A stretch of DNA of 64,000 nt from an uncultured bacterium (GCA_905214305.1 CAJMLK010000004.1:30088-94087); one strand, 5' to 3'; positions 27,901 through 35,725 are shown, counted from the first letter of the stretch. Notes: a model not told the origin generated them from the letters alone. Made by a program: numbers and translations.

Positions 27901-28006
27901 GCGGTATGGACTCCACCTTTTTGAGCTTGGCAAGCACGGTATCAAAGTCGGTCCCCATGTTGCTGAGGCCGGATATGGAGTTTGAGCCGGATATACTGAT
28001 AGCCAT
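24929..28006 (-). CDS. fliD: Flagellar filament cap protein FliD, unusually large
   Basis: 1025 residues against roughly 450-700 in most bacteria. The N-terminal ISGLSNMGTDFDTVLAKLKKVESIPLNRL and the C-terminal heptads (SRLALWEARQKKYFANLETLLNNYGTMQKQLESQI) are the terminal D0/D1 helices. GNYGVQLFKSRFNSML is the usual region preceding the C-terminal domain. Several flagellin-hook-type repeats (for example FKFTYAGVTKEIKV, ITGDKTNQNLADQINAQTG, IANTATYQDLADKIAAETG) occur in the expanded surface domains. FliD caps the filament and assists flagellin insertion; in pathogens it can also bind mucin. AGAGG precedes the ATG. Confidence 0.92.
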   Translation of the reverse strand: MAISISGSNSISGLSNMGTDFDTVLAKLKKVESIPLNRLTAWKSDWNLRYEAFGSIIEQVQIASNVLGTLSNRNNFVTKNVATSNEHILTAVASASAQDVQHNINVLQTANNAVWANTGHVFSSKNDIINDSGTDQYFKFTYAGVTKEIKVPPKTTLESFVSMVNNSTDNPGIKVSMVQTGSGYVFQVAGKSTGAANDLIIHDSGLVGMSSAGSISTWKTNNALNLGETLTNPTKYSYDLIMEDGAKFKIAITGDKTNQNLADQINAQTGRNVASLDSSGNLTLTGVAGMYQRDTTTTEKSVPASAKVALTSGGANDVLTSDLTVTMQYDDGITPAGTRTVTIKAGTTMRDALAQMAQASGMKSADLSMDAHGMWSVNLENITNISFSGTEAASYTPTYTAAQMGTRVGDLASASTALVFKADMLNKAIGGNSPDGSNFTYTIVGKDGVAKNIEIANTATYQDLADKIAAETGATLDTSNANPSLSLADTTKFYLSHGTGGGMDGLTASTATTTTATGMLPSGTIQNPQPDLSYTVTLNDGTAINVGPIASGSSMQDVVDAIKQTLANDPAAQAAGATAQLVKADGTPWTGDADGPAYLEVTNAQGVSGPGIKGQVATSSNWNIQRATNARFTVDNWPVEMESATNTVSDVIEGVVFTLQDKGQARISISTDITSVEKSIQTFLDAVNSVLLTIREFTSFDKDKATTTNDPKLADNDNYSPSQLTAEKGGLLQGNYGVQLFKSRFNSMLGGSPPGFKSRTSAEDVLSGDVLANLANLGIKVNNNEASDKFGLLEIAPSSSIAALQQMDQENYNKMITDNLEAVVDFFCTEGTGTTTSPDFRYGSHVAGITKAGSYDVSYTVDAHGNIEKVMVGGVEATRDTSMPGYYYSVGSGDGRGLAILIDDLSEGEHTGQVRIKEGLVQSVNTFLKSELVFNDVNMSGTDPSKNADAIALKSQNGALMVLRNNYKSIMENIDKKISNEQSRLALWEARQKKYFANLETLLNNYGTMQKQLESQIDKLSSSKS

Positions 28007-28419
28007 AAGCGCCTCTCATAGAAAATTTCGGCCCGGCACGGAGGGGCATATGTGCCGGACACAGCCCCTGTTGCAAAATGCGTGCAACTTTCAGGGGCAC
28101 TTTTTGCCTCTCCCCGGGAAGGGCAGGCTGGGACAAGCGGCATGTCCGTAATGGAAATAACGGACGTTCGGCAAAAAGGTTTAGCCGATCAAACAGGTTC
28201 GACCGGCTGCGCACGAAAAAACTGAGAAAAAAAGTATGAAATTGATGCGGGATACATCCCCGTGATGCCAGAAAAAATGTTCTCCCCCGTTTCGTCCTGC
28301 GCGGCAGTCGCTGACGCAGCCATGCTGCTTGATCCGATTGTTTTTATTTCATGTAATTATAGCGTGTTAGTGCGTTTATGTAACGGCAGGGCATGCTGCC
28401 GGTTTTTTACGCAAGACCG
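28007..28419. other. fliD upstream region, no gene
   Basis: No credible ORF. It contains a GGCAC/GTGCC inverted repeat (28034-28056), a GTCCGT...ACGGAC dyad (28144-28165) and AT-rich sequence near 28320-28380. No convincing sigma-28 or sigma-54 promoter for fliD with correct spacing was found. Confidence 0.4.
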
Positions 28420-28448
28420 TTGACAGGGCCAACGTAATGTCTTACTTA
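28420..28448 (+). promoter_or_regulatory. Sigma-70-type promoter of the MFS gene
   Basis: TTGACA at 28420-28425, 17-base spacer, TACTTA at 28443-28448. Predicted start near 28455 gives a ~125-base leader. Confidence 0.55.
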
Positions 28449-28454
28449 GCGGCG

Positions 28455-28580
28455 CATGCAGACTCAAGGAGTTTGTCGTAAGCGTTAACGTCACACAACG
28501 CATCACCTCCCGCAACAGCGGCAGGGGATGCGTTTTTTTGTGTCCTCAGCCAGTTTGCGACAAACTACAGGATTTTTTTT
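28455..28580 (+). promoter_or_regulatory. Structured 5' leader with internal terminator
   Basis: A hairpin with arms ACGCATC and GATGCGT (about 28497-28535) followed by seven T looks like an intrinsic terminator ahead of the coding region. AGTTTGTCG (28470-28478) is complementary to CGACAAACT near the ribosome site (28560-28568), while AGTTTG at 28553 competes for the same strand. This is the layout of an attenuator or riboswitch; I could not match it to a known class. Confidence 0.45.
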
Positions 28581-29747
28581 ATGCAAAAGGATACCCGTTG
28601 CCTGTTATGGAACACTGCGGCATTGCTTGTTTCGTATATGGCTGTTGCCATGCCCCTGCCCGTCATTTCTGTTTTTGTAACAGGGCGGCTTGGCCTTTCC
28701 AACGTTTTGAGCGGGCTTGCCGTGGGCATAGCTTTTTTGACGACCATTCTTTCACGGGGCTTTTCCGGAAGAGTTGCCGACCGTAGCGGCGGCAAGGTCT
28801 GCATGATGCGCGGTCTGCTGCTTTACGCCGTGGCAAGCGCCATCTGCCTTGCCGCAGGAGCAGTGGGCGACCCCGCGGTGGCCTTTGGCCTGCTGATCGC
28901 CGGACGCCTCGTTCTCGGCCTTGGTGAAAGCATGACCCTTGTGGGCATGCTCAGCTGGAACATCGGCCTTCTTGGCCCGCAGCGATCCGGCACGGTATTT
29001 TCACTGGTGGGGGCAAGTCTTTATGGCGCGTTTGCCCTTGGCGGGCCGCTGGGGCTGATGTGTCAGGCGCACTTTGGCTTTGCCGGGCTTATGCTGCTGT
29101 GCAGCCCGCTTCCCTTGCTGGGCTGGCTTATGGTGCTGCGCATGCCCGCTGTTGTGCCCGCATCGGCCAAGCCCGGCGTGTCATTTTTCCGCATTCTCGG
29201 CTCCATCTGGCGCCAGGGGGCCATTGTTGGCTTTCAGGGTGTGGGCTTTGCCGCCATTGGCGCCTTTATTTCGCTCTATTTTTCCGACAGGGGCTGGCAG
29301 CATGCGGGCCTTGCCCTGACCTGCTTCGGCATCGGCTTTGTGCTGGTGCGGCTGTTTTTCGGCCATTTGCCCGACAGGCTCGGCGGCATGCGGGTTGCTG
29401 CGGTTTCCCTGGTTGTTGCCGCAGCCGGGCAGCTGGCGCTCTGGCTTGCGCCCTCGGGGGAGGTTGCTCTGGTGGGCGCGTTTCTGACAGGAACCGGCTG
29501 CTCTCTGGTGTACCCGTCAATGGGGGTTGAGGTTATCAGAAAGGTGCAACCCGAACTGCGCGGCACTGCCGTGGGGGGATTTGCCATTTTTCAGGACGTG
29601 GCCTATGGCGCAACCGCTCCTGTTGCGGGCCTGTTTGCCGACCATTTCGGCTATGCCGTGGTGTTCATGATCGGCCTGATCGCTGCGGTGCTCGGCCTGC
29701 TGATCGCGCTTGCTGCGGCAATGCAGAAAAGCGCCGCGCGGCCATAG
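28581..29747 (+). CDS. MFS transporter (YfcJ/YhhS-like drug/sugar efflux type)
   Basis: 388 residues, twelve predicted membrane helices. The MFS loop 2-3 motif reads GRVADRSGGKVCMMRG and the second-half counterpart GHLPDRLGGMRV. GESMTLVGMLSWNIGLLGPQRSG in helix 4-5 resembles the YhhS/YfcJ arabinose-efflux-like group. Substrate unknown. AGGA eight bases before the ATG. It stands alone between two terminators and has its own structured leader, so expression is probably substrate-controlled. Confidence 0.85.
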   Translation: MQKDTRCLLWNTAALLVSYMAVAMPLPVISVFVTGRLGLSNVLSGLAVGIAFLTTILSRGFSGRVADRSGGKVCMMRGLLLYAVASAICLAAGAVGDPAVAFGLLIAGRLVLGLGESMTLVGMLSWNIGLLGPQRSGTVFSLVGASLYGAFALGGPLGLMCQAHFGFAGLMLLCSPLPLLGWLMVLRMPAVVPASAKPGVSFFRILGSIWRQGAIVGFQGVGFAAIGAFISLYFSDRGWQHAGLALTCFGIGFVLVRLFFGHLPDRLGGMRVAAVSLVVAAAGQLALWLAPSGEVALVGAFLTGTGCSLVYPSMGVEVIRKVQPELRGTAVGGFAIFQDVAYGATAPVAGLFADHFGYAVVFMIGLIAAVLGLLIALAAAMQKSAARP

Positions 29748-29764
29748 GTTTTTTTACCCGGCGA

Positions 29765-29818
29765 TGCACGGTGGCTGCGTGAGCAGCCGCCAGAGCAATT
29801 TCAATGCGAAATTGCTCT
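29765..29818. repeat. Type A repeat, distal half
   Basis: GCTGCGTGAGCAGCCGCC followed by a hairpin with arms AGAGCAATTTC and GAAATTGCTCT (29792-29818). Confidence 0.65.
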
Positions 29819-29820
29819 AA

Positions 29821-29856
29821 AAAAAGCGGGTGTACGCTTGCGTACACCCGCTTTTG
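29821..29856. terminator. Strong bidirectional terminator
   Basis: Arms AAAAGCGGGTGTACG (29822-29836) and CGTACACCCGCTTTT (29841-29855), perfect 15 bp, loop CTTG, A- and T-runs at both feet. It can serve the MFS gene (+) and mlaA (-). Confidence 0.85.
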
Positions 29857-29943
29857 GTAAATGGAAACGTGCAGGCTCTGCCGTGAGCGCATGGCTCCCG
29901 GCGGCCGCAGTCGGCATGGTCTGCAGAGACCCTGGAGCAGATT

Positions 29944-30081
29944 AACTTTGAGAATATACATTATCAAAGTTTAAGGCACGCTCACTTCGGCGTTTAACCG
30001 CGCAGATAAACTGCGCTTACGCCTCCGTAGCGAACGTCTGCTCACGCAGCCGCCAGAGCAATTTCAAAGTGAAATTGCTCT
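29944..30081. repeat. Dispersed intergenic repeat type A, full-length copy
   Basis: First palindrome 29944-29971 (GAGAATATACATTATC core in AACTTTG...CAAAGTT), middle segment with GCGTTTAACCGCGCAG, and perfect terminal hairpin with arms AGAGCAATTTCA and TGAAATTGCTCT (30055-30081). The mlaA stop TAG is its last triplet on the minus strand. Confidence 0.8.
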
Positions 30082-30928
30082 AGTGCAGCACCTGCGACTT
30101 GCGGAAGTTTGCATAGGCTTCACGCATGGCAATATAGGGGTCCACGGCGGCGCTGTTCAGGTCTTCATACAGGGGCAGCACATCGCCGAGGTCGTTAAAG
30201 CGAAAGCCAGCCGCCAGCCCCGTGCCCAGTTCCCAGGGCTTGAGGTAGAAGAGGGGGTCGGCAAAGACGTCGCCCACGCGGCCAACAGTGTCACGCGCCG
30301 AGCTTGGGCCAAGGATGGGCCATACCAGATAAAAACCCTGGCCTATGCCCCAGCGCCCCAGGGTCTGCCCGAAGTCTTCGCCTGTGGGGTCAACCGGCAC
30401 AATGGTGCGCTTGCCCTTGGCGACATCGGCAAAACCGGCGCTTGACGTGGTGTTCATGATAAAGCGGCCAAACTCCACCCCGGCTTCCATAAAGCGGAAC
30501 TGAAGAACGTTGTTCACAAAGCGTACGGGGAAAAGCAGGTTGGAAAAGAAGTTTTTCAGCCCGCCGCGCAGCTGGTGCGGTGTGATGAACACCCATGCAT
30601 CGTAGGCCGGTCTGGCAATATAAAGATAGAAAATGTCGTTGAAATGAAACCAGAAGCGGTTCCACGGCTCAAAGGGGTCGGCAATGCTGGCATCGGCGGT
30701 GTCGTAGTCGTCAAGGTCGTCAGCCGCGCGCAATGAGCCGTAGGGCGTCACCGTGATGGCTCCGGCCGGCAGCATGGGGGCGGCCCCGTAGACTGTGGAG
30801 GGCGTTGGCTCCTGCCGCCCGCCCCGGGCTGCCACGGCCTCCTCGGCAAAGGCACATGCAAGGCCCGTCAGCAGCAGAAGGTTCAGGGCCAGCAGGCGCA
30901 TACGGCGCAAACAGTGATTATTTGTCAT
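30080..30928 (-). CDS. mlaA: MlaA (VacJ) outer-membrane lipid asymmetry protein
   Basis: 282 residues; signal peptide (LLALNLLLLTGLACAFAEE) without a clear lipobox Cys at the usual place, then the MlaA domain: DPFEPWNRFWFHFND, ARPAYDAWVF, FFSNLLFPVRFVNNVLQ, GRWGIGQGFYLVWPILGPSSARDTVG. MlaA removes misplaced phospholipid from the outer leaflet and hands it to MlaC. The start ATG at 30928 overlaps mlaC by 11 bases and is preferred to an upstream in-frame start. Confidence 0.92.
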   Translation of the reverse strand: MTNNHCLRRMRLLALNLLLLTGLACAFAEEAVAARGGRQEPTPSTVYGAAPMLPAGAITVTPYGSLRAADDLDDYDTADASIADPFEPWNRFWFHFNDIFYLYIARPAYDAWVFITPHQLRGGLKNFFSNLLFPVRFVNNVLQFRFMEAGVEFGRFIMNTTSSAGFADVAKGKRTIVPVDPTGEDFGQTLGRWGIGQGFYLVWPILGPSSARDTVGRVGDVFADPLFYLKPWELGTGLAAGFRFNDLGDVLPLYEDLNSAAVDPYIAMREAYANFRKSQVLH

Positions 30929-31562
30929 GTTCCTGCCGCACTTCCATTGCCTTGGCCTTGATGCGCGCAATGAGGTTTTCCGGCGAGTCGGTGTTCAGGA
31001 TGTCCTGAAACTGTGTGCGGTAGTTTTTCACCAGGCTGATGTTTTCAATCAGCACGTCATACACAAGCCACTTGCCGTTTTTGGGCAGCATGCGGTAGGC
31101 CACGGGAACTTTTTTGCCGTCCTTCATGGTGACTACGGTGCGCACTTCGGTGCGGTCGCCCTTGGCCGAGCTTATCTCGCCCGTGTAGAGCACCTGCTCG
31201 CCGTTATAGCCGTCAATCTTGTTGAGATAGGTATTGATGAGCAGGTCGGCAAAGGCATCGCTGAAGGCCTTTTTCTGCTCCGGGGTAAAGCTGCGCCAGC
31301 GCGGCCCTACGGTACGTGAAGAAAATTCACTGAAATCGAATATATGCAGAACCTCGTCTTCAATCTGCTGGCGGATGGGGCCGCGTGAGGCGGGGTTCAC
31401 ATAGTCGGGATTTTTAATGAAGTTCAGGATGCGGTTTATGGATGTTTCAAGAGCCTGCCGGGCAGGAGAGGTGGCCTGCGCCCCGGCGGGCAGCAGCACA
31501 AGAGCCAGCAGAAAGGCGCACAGAGCAAGGGTGATTCGGCGCGGAAGCGCTTGGGTGAACAT
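30918..31562 (-). CDS. mlaC: MlaC periplasmic phospholipid carrier
   Basis: 214 residues with a Sec signal peptide (ITLALCAFLLALVLLPAGAQA) and the MlaC/Tgt2 fold (FSSRTVGPRWRSFTPEQKKAFSDAF, YRMLPKNGKWLVYDVLIENISLVKNYRTQF). It ferries phospholipid between MlaA and the MlaFEDB complex. Overlaps mlaA and sits two bases after mlaD. Confidence 0.93.
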   Translation of the reverse strand: MFTQALPRRITLALCAFLLALVLLPAGAQATSPARQALETSINRILNFIKNPDYVNPASRGPIRQQIEDEVLHIFDFSEFSSRTVGPRWRSFTPEQKKAFSDAFADLLINTYLNKIDGYNGEQVLYTGEISSAKGDRTEVRTVVTMKDGKKVPVAYRMLPKNGKWLVYDVLIENISLVKNYRTQFQDILNTDSPENLIARIKAKAMEVRQEHDK

Positions 31563-31564
31563 GT

Positions 31565-32017
31565 TTATTTCACTCCTCCGAAGGCGTATTTGCTGATAAG
31601 AGAGCCGAGGTCAACGGCGGATTCTGTTTCCGTAATGCTGTCGCCGGGGGCGAGAATATGGTCTGAGCCGCCCCTGGAAATACTGACGTATTTGTCGCCT
31701 ATGAGGCCGCTGGTCAGGATGGAGGCGATGCTGTCGTCTGACAGGTGCAGGTCCCTGTCAAGGCGCAGACGCACAACGGCCTGATTGCGCATGGGGTCCG
31801 GGTCAAGGCTGATGCTGATCACCTTGCCCACGGGCACGCCGGACATTTCCACGTCCGCCCCGACCCGCAGGCCGGAAACAGAGTCGAAGCTGGCGGTAAG
31901 TTCATAGCCCTTGCCGGACAGAACTTCCATTTTGCCGAGCTTGATGGTCAGATAGGCCACACAGAGCAGGCCAATCAGCACAAAAAGGCCCACAGCGGTT
32001 TCGCGTACAGTACTCAT
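31565..32017 (-). CDS. mlaD: MlaD, MCE-domain substrate-binding subunit
   Basis: 150 residues: one N-terminal membrane helix (AVGLFVLIGLLCVAYLTIKLG) and an MCE domain (LTASFDSVSGLRVGADVEMSGVPVGKV). MlaD hexamers form the periplasmic gate of the MlaFEDB transporter. Shorter than E. coli MlaD (183). A 175-base gap separates it from mlaF and no permease gene intervenes. Confidence 0.92.
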   Translation of the reverse strand: MSTVRETAVGLFVLIGLLCVAYLTIKLGKMEVLSGKGYELTASFDSVSGLRVGADVEMSGVPVGKVISISLDPDPMRNQAVVRLRLDRDLHLSDDSIASILTSGLIGDKYVSISRGGSDHILAPGDSITETESAVDLGSLISKYAFGGVK

Positions 32018-32192
32018 AGGGTTCGCAATACTCCCCCGTAGCCGCTGGCTACAGTCATTCGTCCATAACTATATGGAGGCGGGCGCAAAGTTTCAAGCCC
32101 CGGCAGCGGAACAAGATCACTTTGCTGTAGGGCCGCCGAGCCGATACCGGGTAAAAAATGGTGCGGCGGCCAAAATATGAAGTGAGAATGCT

Positions 32193-33008
32193 CTAGGAAG
32201 TCAGCCACTTGTCCAGCGCTTCGCTCACCTTTGGATCAATGGGCTGGTGCAGGTCGCGGCGTTCATCGCCCGCCTCGCGCCGTAAAAATTGCTGCAGATA
32301 GGGATTGTCGCTGGCTTCAAGCTCGGCCAGCGTGCCGGAAAACAGCGCCCGCCCTTCACCGAGCACAAGCACGTGGTCGGCAATGGCTTTGAGGCTTGCA
32401 AGGTCATGGCTGACCACGACAACGCTCATGTCGGCATACTGTTCGCGCATGGCAAGCAGCAGGTCGTCCATGCGGGCGGCAGTGATGGGGTCCAGCCCCG
32501 AGGTCGGCTCATCGCACAGAAGAACGCGCGGTTCGGCGATGATGGCGCGGGCCAGACCCGCGCGTTTGCGCATGCCGCCGGAAAGCTGGTTGGGATAAAA
32601 ATCGGCAAAATCCTCAAGTCCCACCATGCGCAGCACACGCAGGCCCGCTTCGCGCACCAGAGGGCGGGGCAGGTGCAGGTGCTCGCTCAGGGGCAGGGTG
32701 ACGTTCTGCACCAGACTCAAGGCGCCCAGCAGTGCTCCGTCCTGAAAAAGAACGCCCATGTGGCGGCGTACCCTGCGAAAATCACTCTTGCCCAGCGAAA
32801 AAAGATCGCGGTCCCCCACCAGCACCTGACCGGAAAGAGGGCGTGACAGGCCGATGATATGGCGCAGCAGCGTCGATTTGCCGCAACCGGAGCCGCCAAG
32901 AATGACCGACACCTTGCCGCCCGGCAGTATCGCGTTGACATCACTGAGCACCACATGGCTGCCGTAGCCCACGCTGAGAGCGCGAAATTCTATGTCCCAT
33001 GCCTGCAT
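32193..33008 (-). CDS. mlaF: MlaF, ABC ATPase of the phospholipid transporter
   Basis: 271 residues, matching the E. coli size of about 270. Walker A GGSGCGKST, Q-loop LFQDGALLGALS, signature LSGGMRKRAGLARA, Walker B VLLCDEPTSGLDP and VSHDL are present; GMRKR is typical of MlaF. ATG 33008 is chosen because the upstream extension to a GTG at 33113 is not family-like. Stop TAG is followed by AGCATT, the repeat-type end. The expected MlaE permease gene is not upstream or downstream. Confidence 0.9.
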   Translation of the reverse strand: MQAWDIEFRALSVGYGSHVVLSDVNAILPGGKVSVILGGSGCGKSTLLRHIIGLSRPLSGQVLVGDRDLFSLGKSDFRRVRRHMGVLFQDGALLGALSLVQNVTLPLSEHLHLPRPLVREAGLRVLRMVGLEDFADFYPNQLSGGMRKRAGLARAIIAEPRVLLCDEPTSGLDPITAARMDDLLLAMREQYADMSVVVVSHDLASLKAIADHVLVLGEGRALFSGTLAELEASDNPYLQQFLRREAGDERRDLHQPIDPKVSEALDKWLTS

Positions 33009-33113
33009 GAAAGCCTGCCGTGTTTCAGGATTGTGGCCGTGCCCGCCTGTAGGGCGCGGAGCGGAAGGTATTTTGCGGTCTGTGTCTTTTCGTGAGTTCC
33101 GCCGGGCTGCCAC

Positions 33114-33417
33114 AGCCTAACTCAGGCAGGGCGGGGGAACAAGTCTTTGAAATACGGCCGCGCCGTAACGAAGTGCCGTGTGTGCCGGGAAGCCCGATCT
33201 GTGCAGGGGCTGTGTGGCACACGCCCGCAGGCATCTGGTTCTGGCAAGCTGCTGCGTGCGCGGGCGTCTCCGGGGCTGCGGGGGAGGGCCAGACATTCAT
33301 GCGGCAAGCTGTTGCGTACGTGGCGCACAAAGGGAAGGCCGCCGGTGGCGTGCGCGGCAGGGCTTTGAAAGTACATCCCTGCCGCGCCCACGCGTGAAAC
33401 GTCCGGGGCCTGTGCCG
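33114..33417. other. Gap upstream of mlaF, no gene seen
   Basis: I looked for an MlaE-type permease on both strands and found none. The sequence is GC-rich without repeats or clear promoter. Confidence 0.45.
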
Positions 33418-33527
33418 CCTGAAATGCTCGCCTCGGGCAGGCAAGGCCTGCCGGGATGCGTTTTCGGGCAAGAATTTTCAGAAAAAATTCTTGCGGGCAG
33501 CAGCCCGTTACATCCGCAAGCTGCCTA
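33418..33527. repeat. Dispersed intergenic repeat type B
   Basis: GAAATGCTC, GGCAGGCAAGGCCTGCC, then AAGAATTTTCAGAAAAAATTCTT and a GCAGC end abutting the yebC stop (TAG GCA on the minus strand). More diverged than the 10577 copy. Confidence 0.6.
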
Positions 33528-34262
33528 GTCTTCGGCCATGTCCTCGGGAAAGTCGACGTTGGCATAGACGTTTTGCACGTCATCGTTGTCGTCCAGAGCG
33601 TCCATGAGGCGCAGCACTTTCTGGCCCATGTCGGCATCAACAGCCACCAGATTCTGGGGAACCATGGCAAGCTCGGCGGACTGCATGACAATGCCCGCGG
33701 CTTCCAGCGAATCGCGCACGGCGGTGAAATCTGTCATGGCCGTATGGATGGTCCATTCTTCCCCGTCATCAATAACGTCGTCAGCCCCGGCTTCCAGGGC
33801 GGCTTCCATTATTTTTTCTTCGGGGTAGGCGTTTTTTTCAACGCTGATGACGCCTTTGCGGTCAAACATCCAGCCAACGCTGCCGTTTTCACCCATGGAG
33901 CCGCCATGCTTGGAAAAGAGGTGGCGCACTTCGGCCACGGTGCGGTTCTTGTTGTCGGTGGCGACTTCGACCATGACAGCAATGCCGCCGGGGCCGTAGC
34001 CTTCATAGAAGGTTTCGGTAAGATCGCCGCCGGCATCCTCGCCAGTACCCTTGCGGATGGCCGCCTCGATCTTGTCCTTGGGCAGGTTCACGGCCTTGCC
34101 CGCAGCGATGGCCGCGCGCAGGCGTGGGTTCATGGCGGGATCGCCGCCGCCTTTGGCTGCAATGATAATTTCTTTGGCGGCTTTGGTGAACTGCTTGCCG
34201 CGTTTTGCGTCCTGACGGCCTTTACGATGCTGAATATTGGCCCATTTGCTGTGACCAGCCAT
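33525..34262 (-). CDS. yebC: YebC/PmpR family DNA-binding regulator or translation factor
   Basis: 245 residues, full family length. Starts MAGHSKWANIQHRKGRQDAKRG, the invariant YebC N-terminus, and continues with EGYGPGGIAVMVEVATDNKNRT. Members act as transcriptional regulators; recent work also links YebC2/TACO1 types to relieving ribosome stalling at proline runs. GGAGGTTTT precedes the ATG. Followed after 33 bases upstream by rlmE. Confidence 0.95.
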   Translation of the reverse strand: MAGHSKWANIQHRKGRQDAKRGKQFTKAAKEIIIAAKGGGDPAMNPRLRAAIAAGKAVNLPKDKIEAAIRKGTGEDAGGDLTETFYEGYGPGGIAVMVEVATDNKNRTVAEVRHLFSKHGGSMGENGSVGWMFDRKGVISVEKNAYPEEKIMEAALEAGADDVIDDGEEWTIHTAMTDFTAVRDSLEAAGIVMQSAELAMVPQNLVAVDADMGQKVLRLMDALDDNDDVQNVYANVDFPEDMAED

Positions 34263-34295
34263 AAAACCTCCGAAACCTTTAGAGAATAAATTGTT

Positions 34296-34928
34296 TTACC
34301 TGCCCGGCGGCGTGGCCACAGGGTCGGTCTGGTTCGGCTTGCCGCGAAAGCCAAGGCCGACAAAAAAAGTTTCCTTGCTTTCGGCGCGCGAACTTTTGGG
34401 CTTGAAGGACTTGACCGTTGTAAAAGCCTTGCGCATGGGCGCAAGCAGTTCCTGCACGTCCGGGCCCATGAAAATTTTAACCACAAAGCTGCCGCCCTGC
34501 TTCAAATGCAGGCAGGCCACAGCCAGCGCCTCTACAGCCAGGTCCAGCGAGCGGGCCTGATCGGTAAAGCGTGTGCCTGTGGTGCGCGGGGCCATGTCGC
34601 TTATGACATGGTCAAAGGGGCCGAGTTCTTCCAGCTTGGCCTCAAAGGCCGGAGAGCGGTTGAACACGTCTTCCTGCATGAAGGTGACCTGGGGGGGAAA
34701 GGTCGTCTCGGTGCTTTGAATGTCACAGGCCAGAACCAGGCCCCTGGAACCCACCTTTTCCGCCGCGCCCAATGACCAGGACCCGGGGGCTGCCCCAAGG
34801 TCCAGAATCTTTTGGCCGGGCCGCAACAGGCGGAATTTGGCGTCCAGTTCCTTAAGCTTGTAGACCGAACGCGCGGGATAGTTCTCGCGCTTGGCCTTCA
34901 GGAAGTAATGGTCTCGATATTCCTTCAT
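34296..34928 (-). CDS. rlmE: 23S rRNA 2'-O-methyltransferase RlmE (FtsJ)
   Basis: 210 residues. SAM-binding ILDLGAAPGSWSLGA, and the K-D-K-E catalytic set can be traced: K in ARSVYKLKELD, D in VISDMAPRTTG, K in SFVVKIF and E in RAESKETFFVG. It methylates U2552 in the A loop. The start ATG at 34928 gives the family-like MKEYRDHYFLKAKRENYPARS; longer frames are not conserved. Confidence 0.93.
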   Translation of the reverse strand: MKEYRDHYFLKAKRENYPARSVYKLKELDAKFRLLRPGQKILDLGAAPGSWSLGAAEKVGSRGLVLACDIQSTETTFPPQVTFMQEDVFNRSPAFEAKLEELGPFDHVISDMAPRTTGTRFTDQARSLDLAVEALAVACLHLKQGGSFVVKIFMGPDVQELLAPMRKAFTTVKSFKPKSSRAESKETFFVGLGFRGKPNQTDPVATPPGR

Positions 34929-35110
34929 AATAAATACCAACGCGCAAGCGTACTCCTTTTTATGCATTTCGCCAAGTGGCGTGTGGGGCAGGCAGCCGAA
35001 AAAAAACGCGGGCATGCGTTGACCGCTTCCTTTTGATGATATAGGTTATCAGTACGGTTTCATGGCGGCCGGGCTTTTCGCCTGTACGCCGTAATTAAAG
35101 GAGACTGCTT

Positions 35111-35647
35111 ATGAAAAAAATTCTGCTGGCCTTGAGCTTTGTATGTTGCGCTCTCTGGATCGGCGCCGGTGTCGCCCAGGCGGACAGCGTCAAGGTTCCT
35201 GTCAATAAAATTACTGATGACGGCGTGGGTGAGGCCATCGGCTTCATCACCTTTGCCGATGACGGCAAGGGTGGGGTAGACGTTCTTGTTGATGTCGTAG
35301 GCATCAGTGAAGGCGAGCACGGCATGCACGTGCACGAAAATCCTTCCTGCGCCCCTGCTGAAAAAGATGGCAAAAAAATTGCCGGTCTGGCTGCGGGCGG
35401 GCACTTTGATCCCGATAAAACCGGCAAGCATGAAGGCCCCGGCAAGCACGGCCACAAGGGCGACCTGCCCGCCATCAATGCCGATGCCAAGGGCGCTGTC
35501 AACGCCAAGGTGCATGCCCCCAACCTGAGCGTCAAAGACCTCAAGGGCCGTTCCATCATGATCCACGCCGGTGGCGACAACTACTCCGACCAGCCCGCGC
35601 CCCTTGGCGGCGGCGGAGCACGCATCGCCTGCGGTGTAATCCAGTAA
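35111..35647 (+). CDS. sodC: Periplasmic Cu-Zn superoxide dismutase
   Basis: 178 residues with a signal peptide ending AQA. Metal ligands are visible: HGMHVHENPSC (two Cu His), GGHFDPD (bridging His), GKHGHKGDLP (Zn His and Asp) and MIHAGGDNY (last Cu His). The two Cys (NPSC, RIACGV) form the intrasubunit disulfide. It detoxifies periplasmic superoxide, useful to a sulfate reducer meeting oxygen. AAGGAG precedes the ATG; monocistronic with a terminator. Confidence 0.95.
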   Translation: MKKILLALSFVCCALWIGAGVAQADSVKVPVNKITDDGVGEAIGFITFADDGKGGVDVLVDVVGISEGEHGMHVHENPSCAPAEKDGKKIAGLAAGGHFDPDKTGKHEGPGKHGHKGDLPAINADAKGAVNAKVHAPNLSVKDLKGRSIMIHAGGDNYSDQPAPLGGGGARIACGVIQ

Positions 35648-35692
35648 ACAGAAAAACCTCCTTTCAAGCGAACAGCTCATCTCCTGACATGC

Positions 35693-35725
35693 AAGCCCCG
35701 CCGCCACACATGCGGCGGGGCTTTT
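35693..35725 (+). terminator. Terminator after sodC
   Basis: Arms AAGCCCCGCCGC (35693-35704) and GCGGCGGGGCTT (35712-35723), 7-base loop, followed by TT. Confidence 0.85.

Noticed and set aside
28140..28200. Sigma-28 flagellar promoter for fliD
   Set aside because: GCCGA and TAAA elements exist on the minus strand but are about 7 bases apart instead of about 15.
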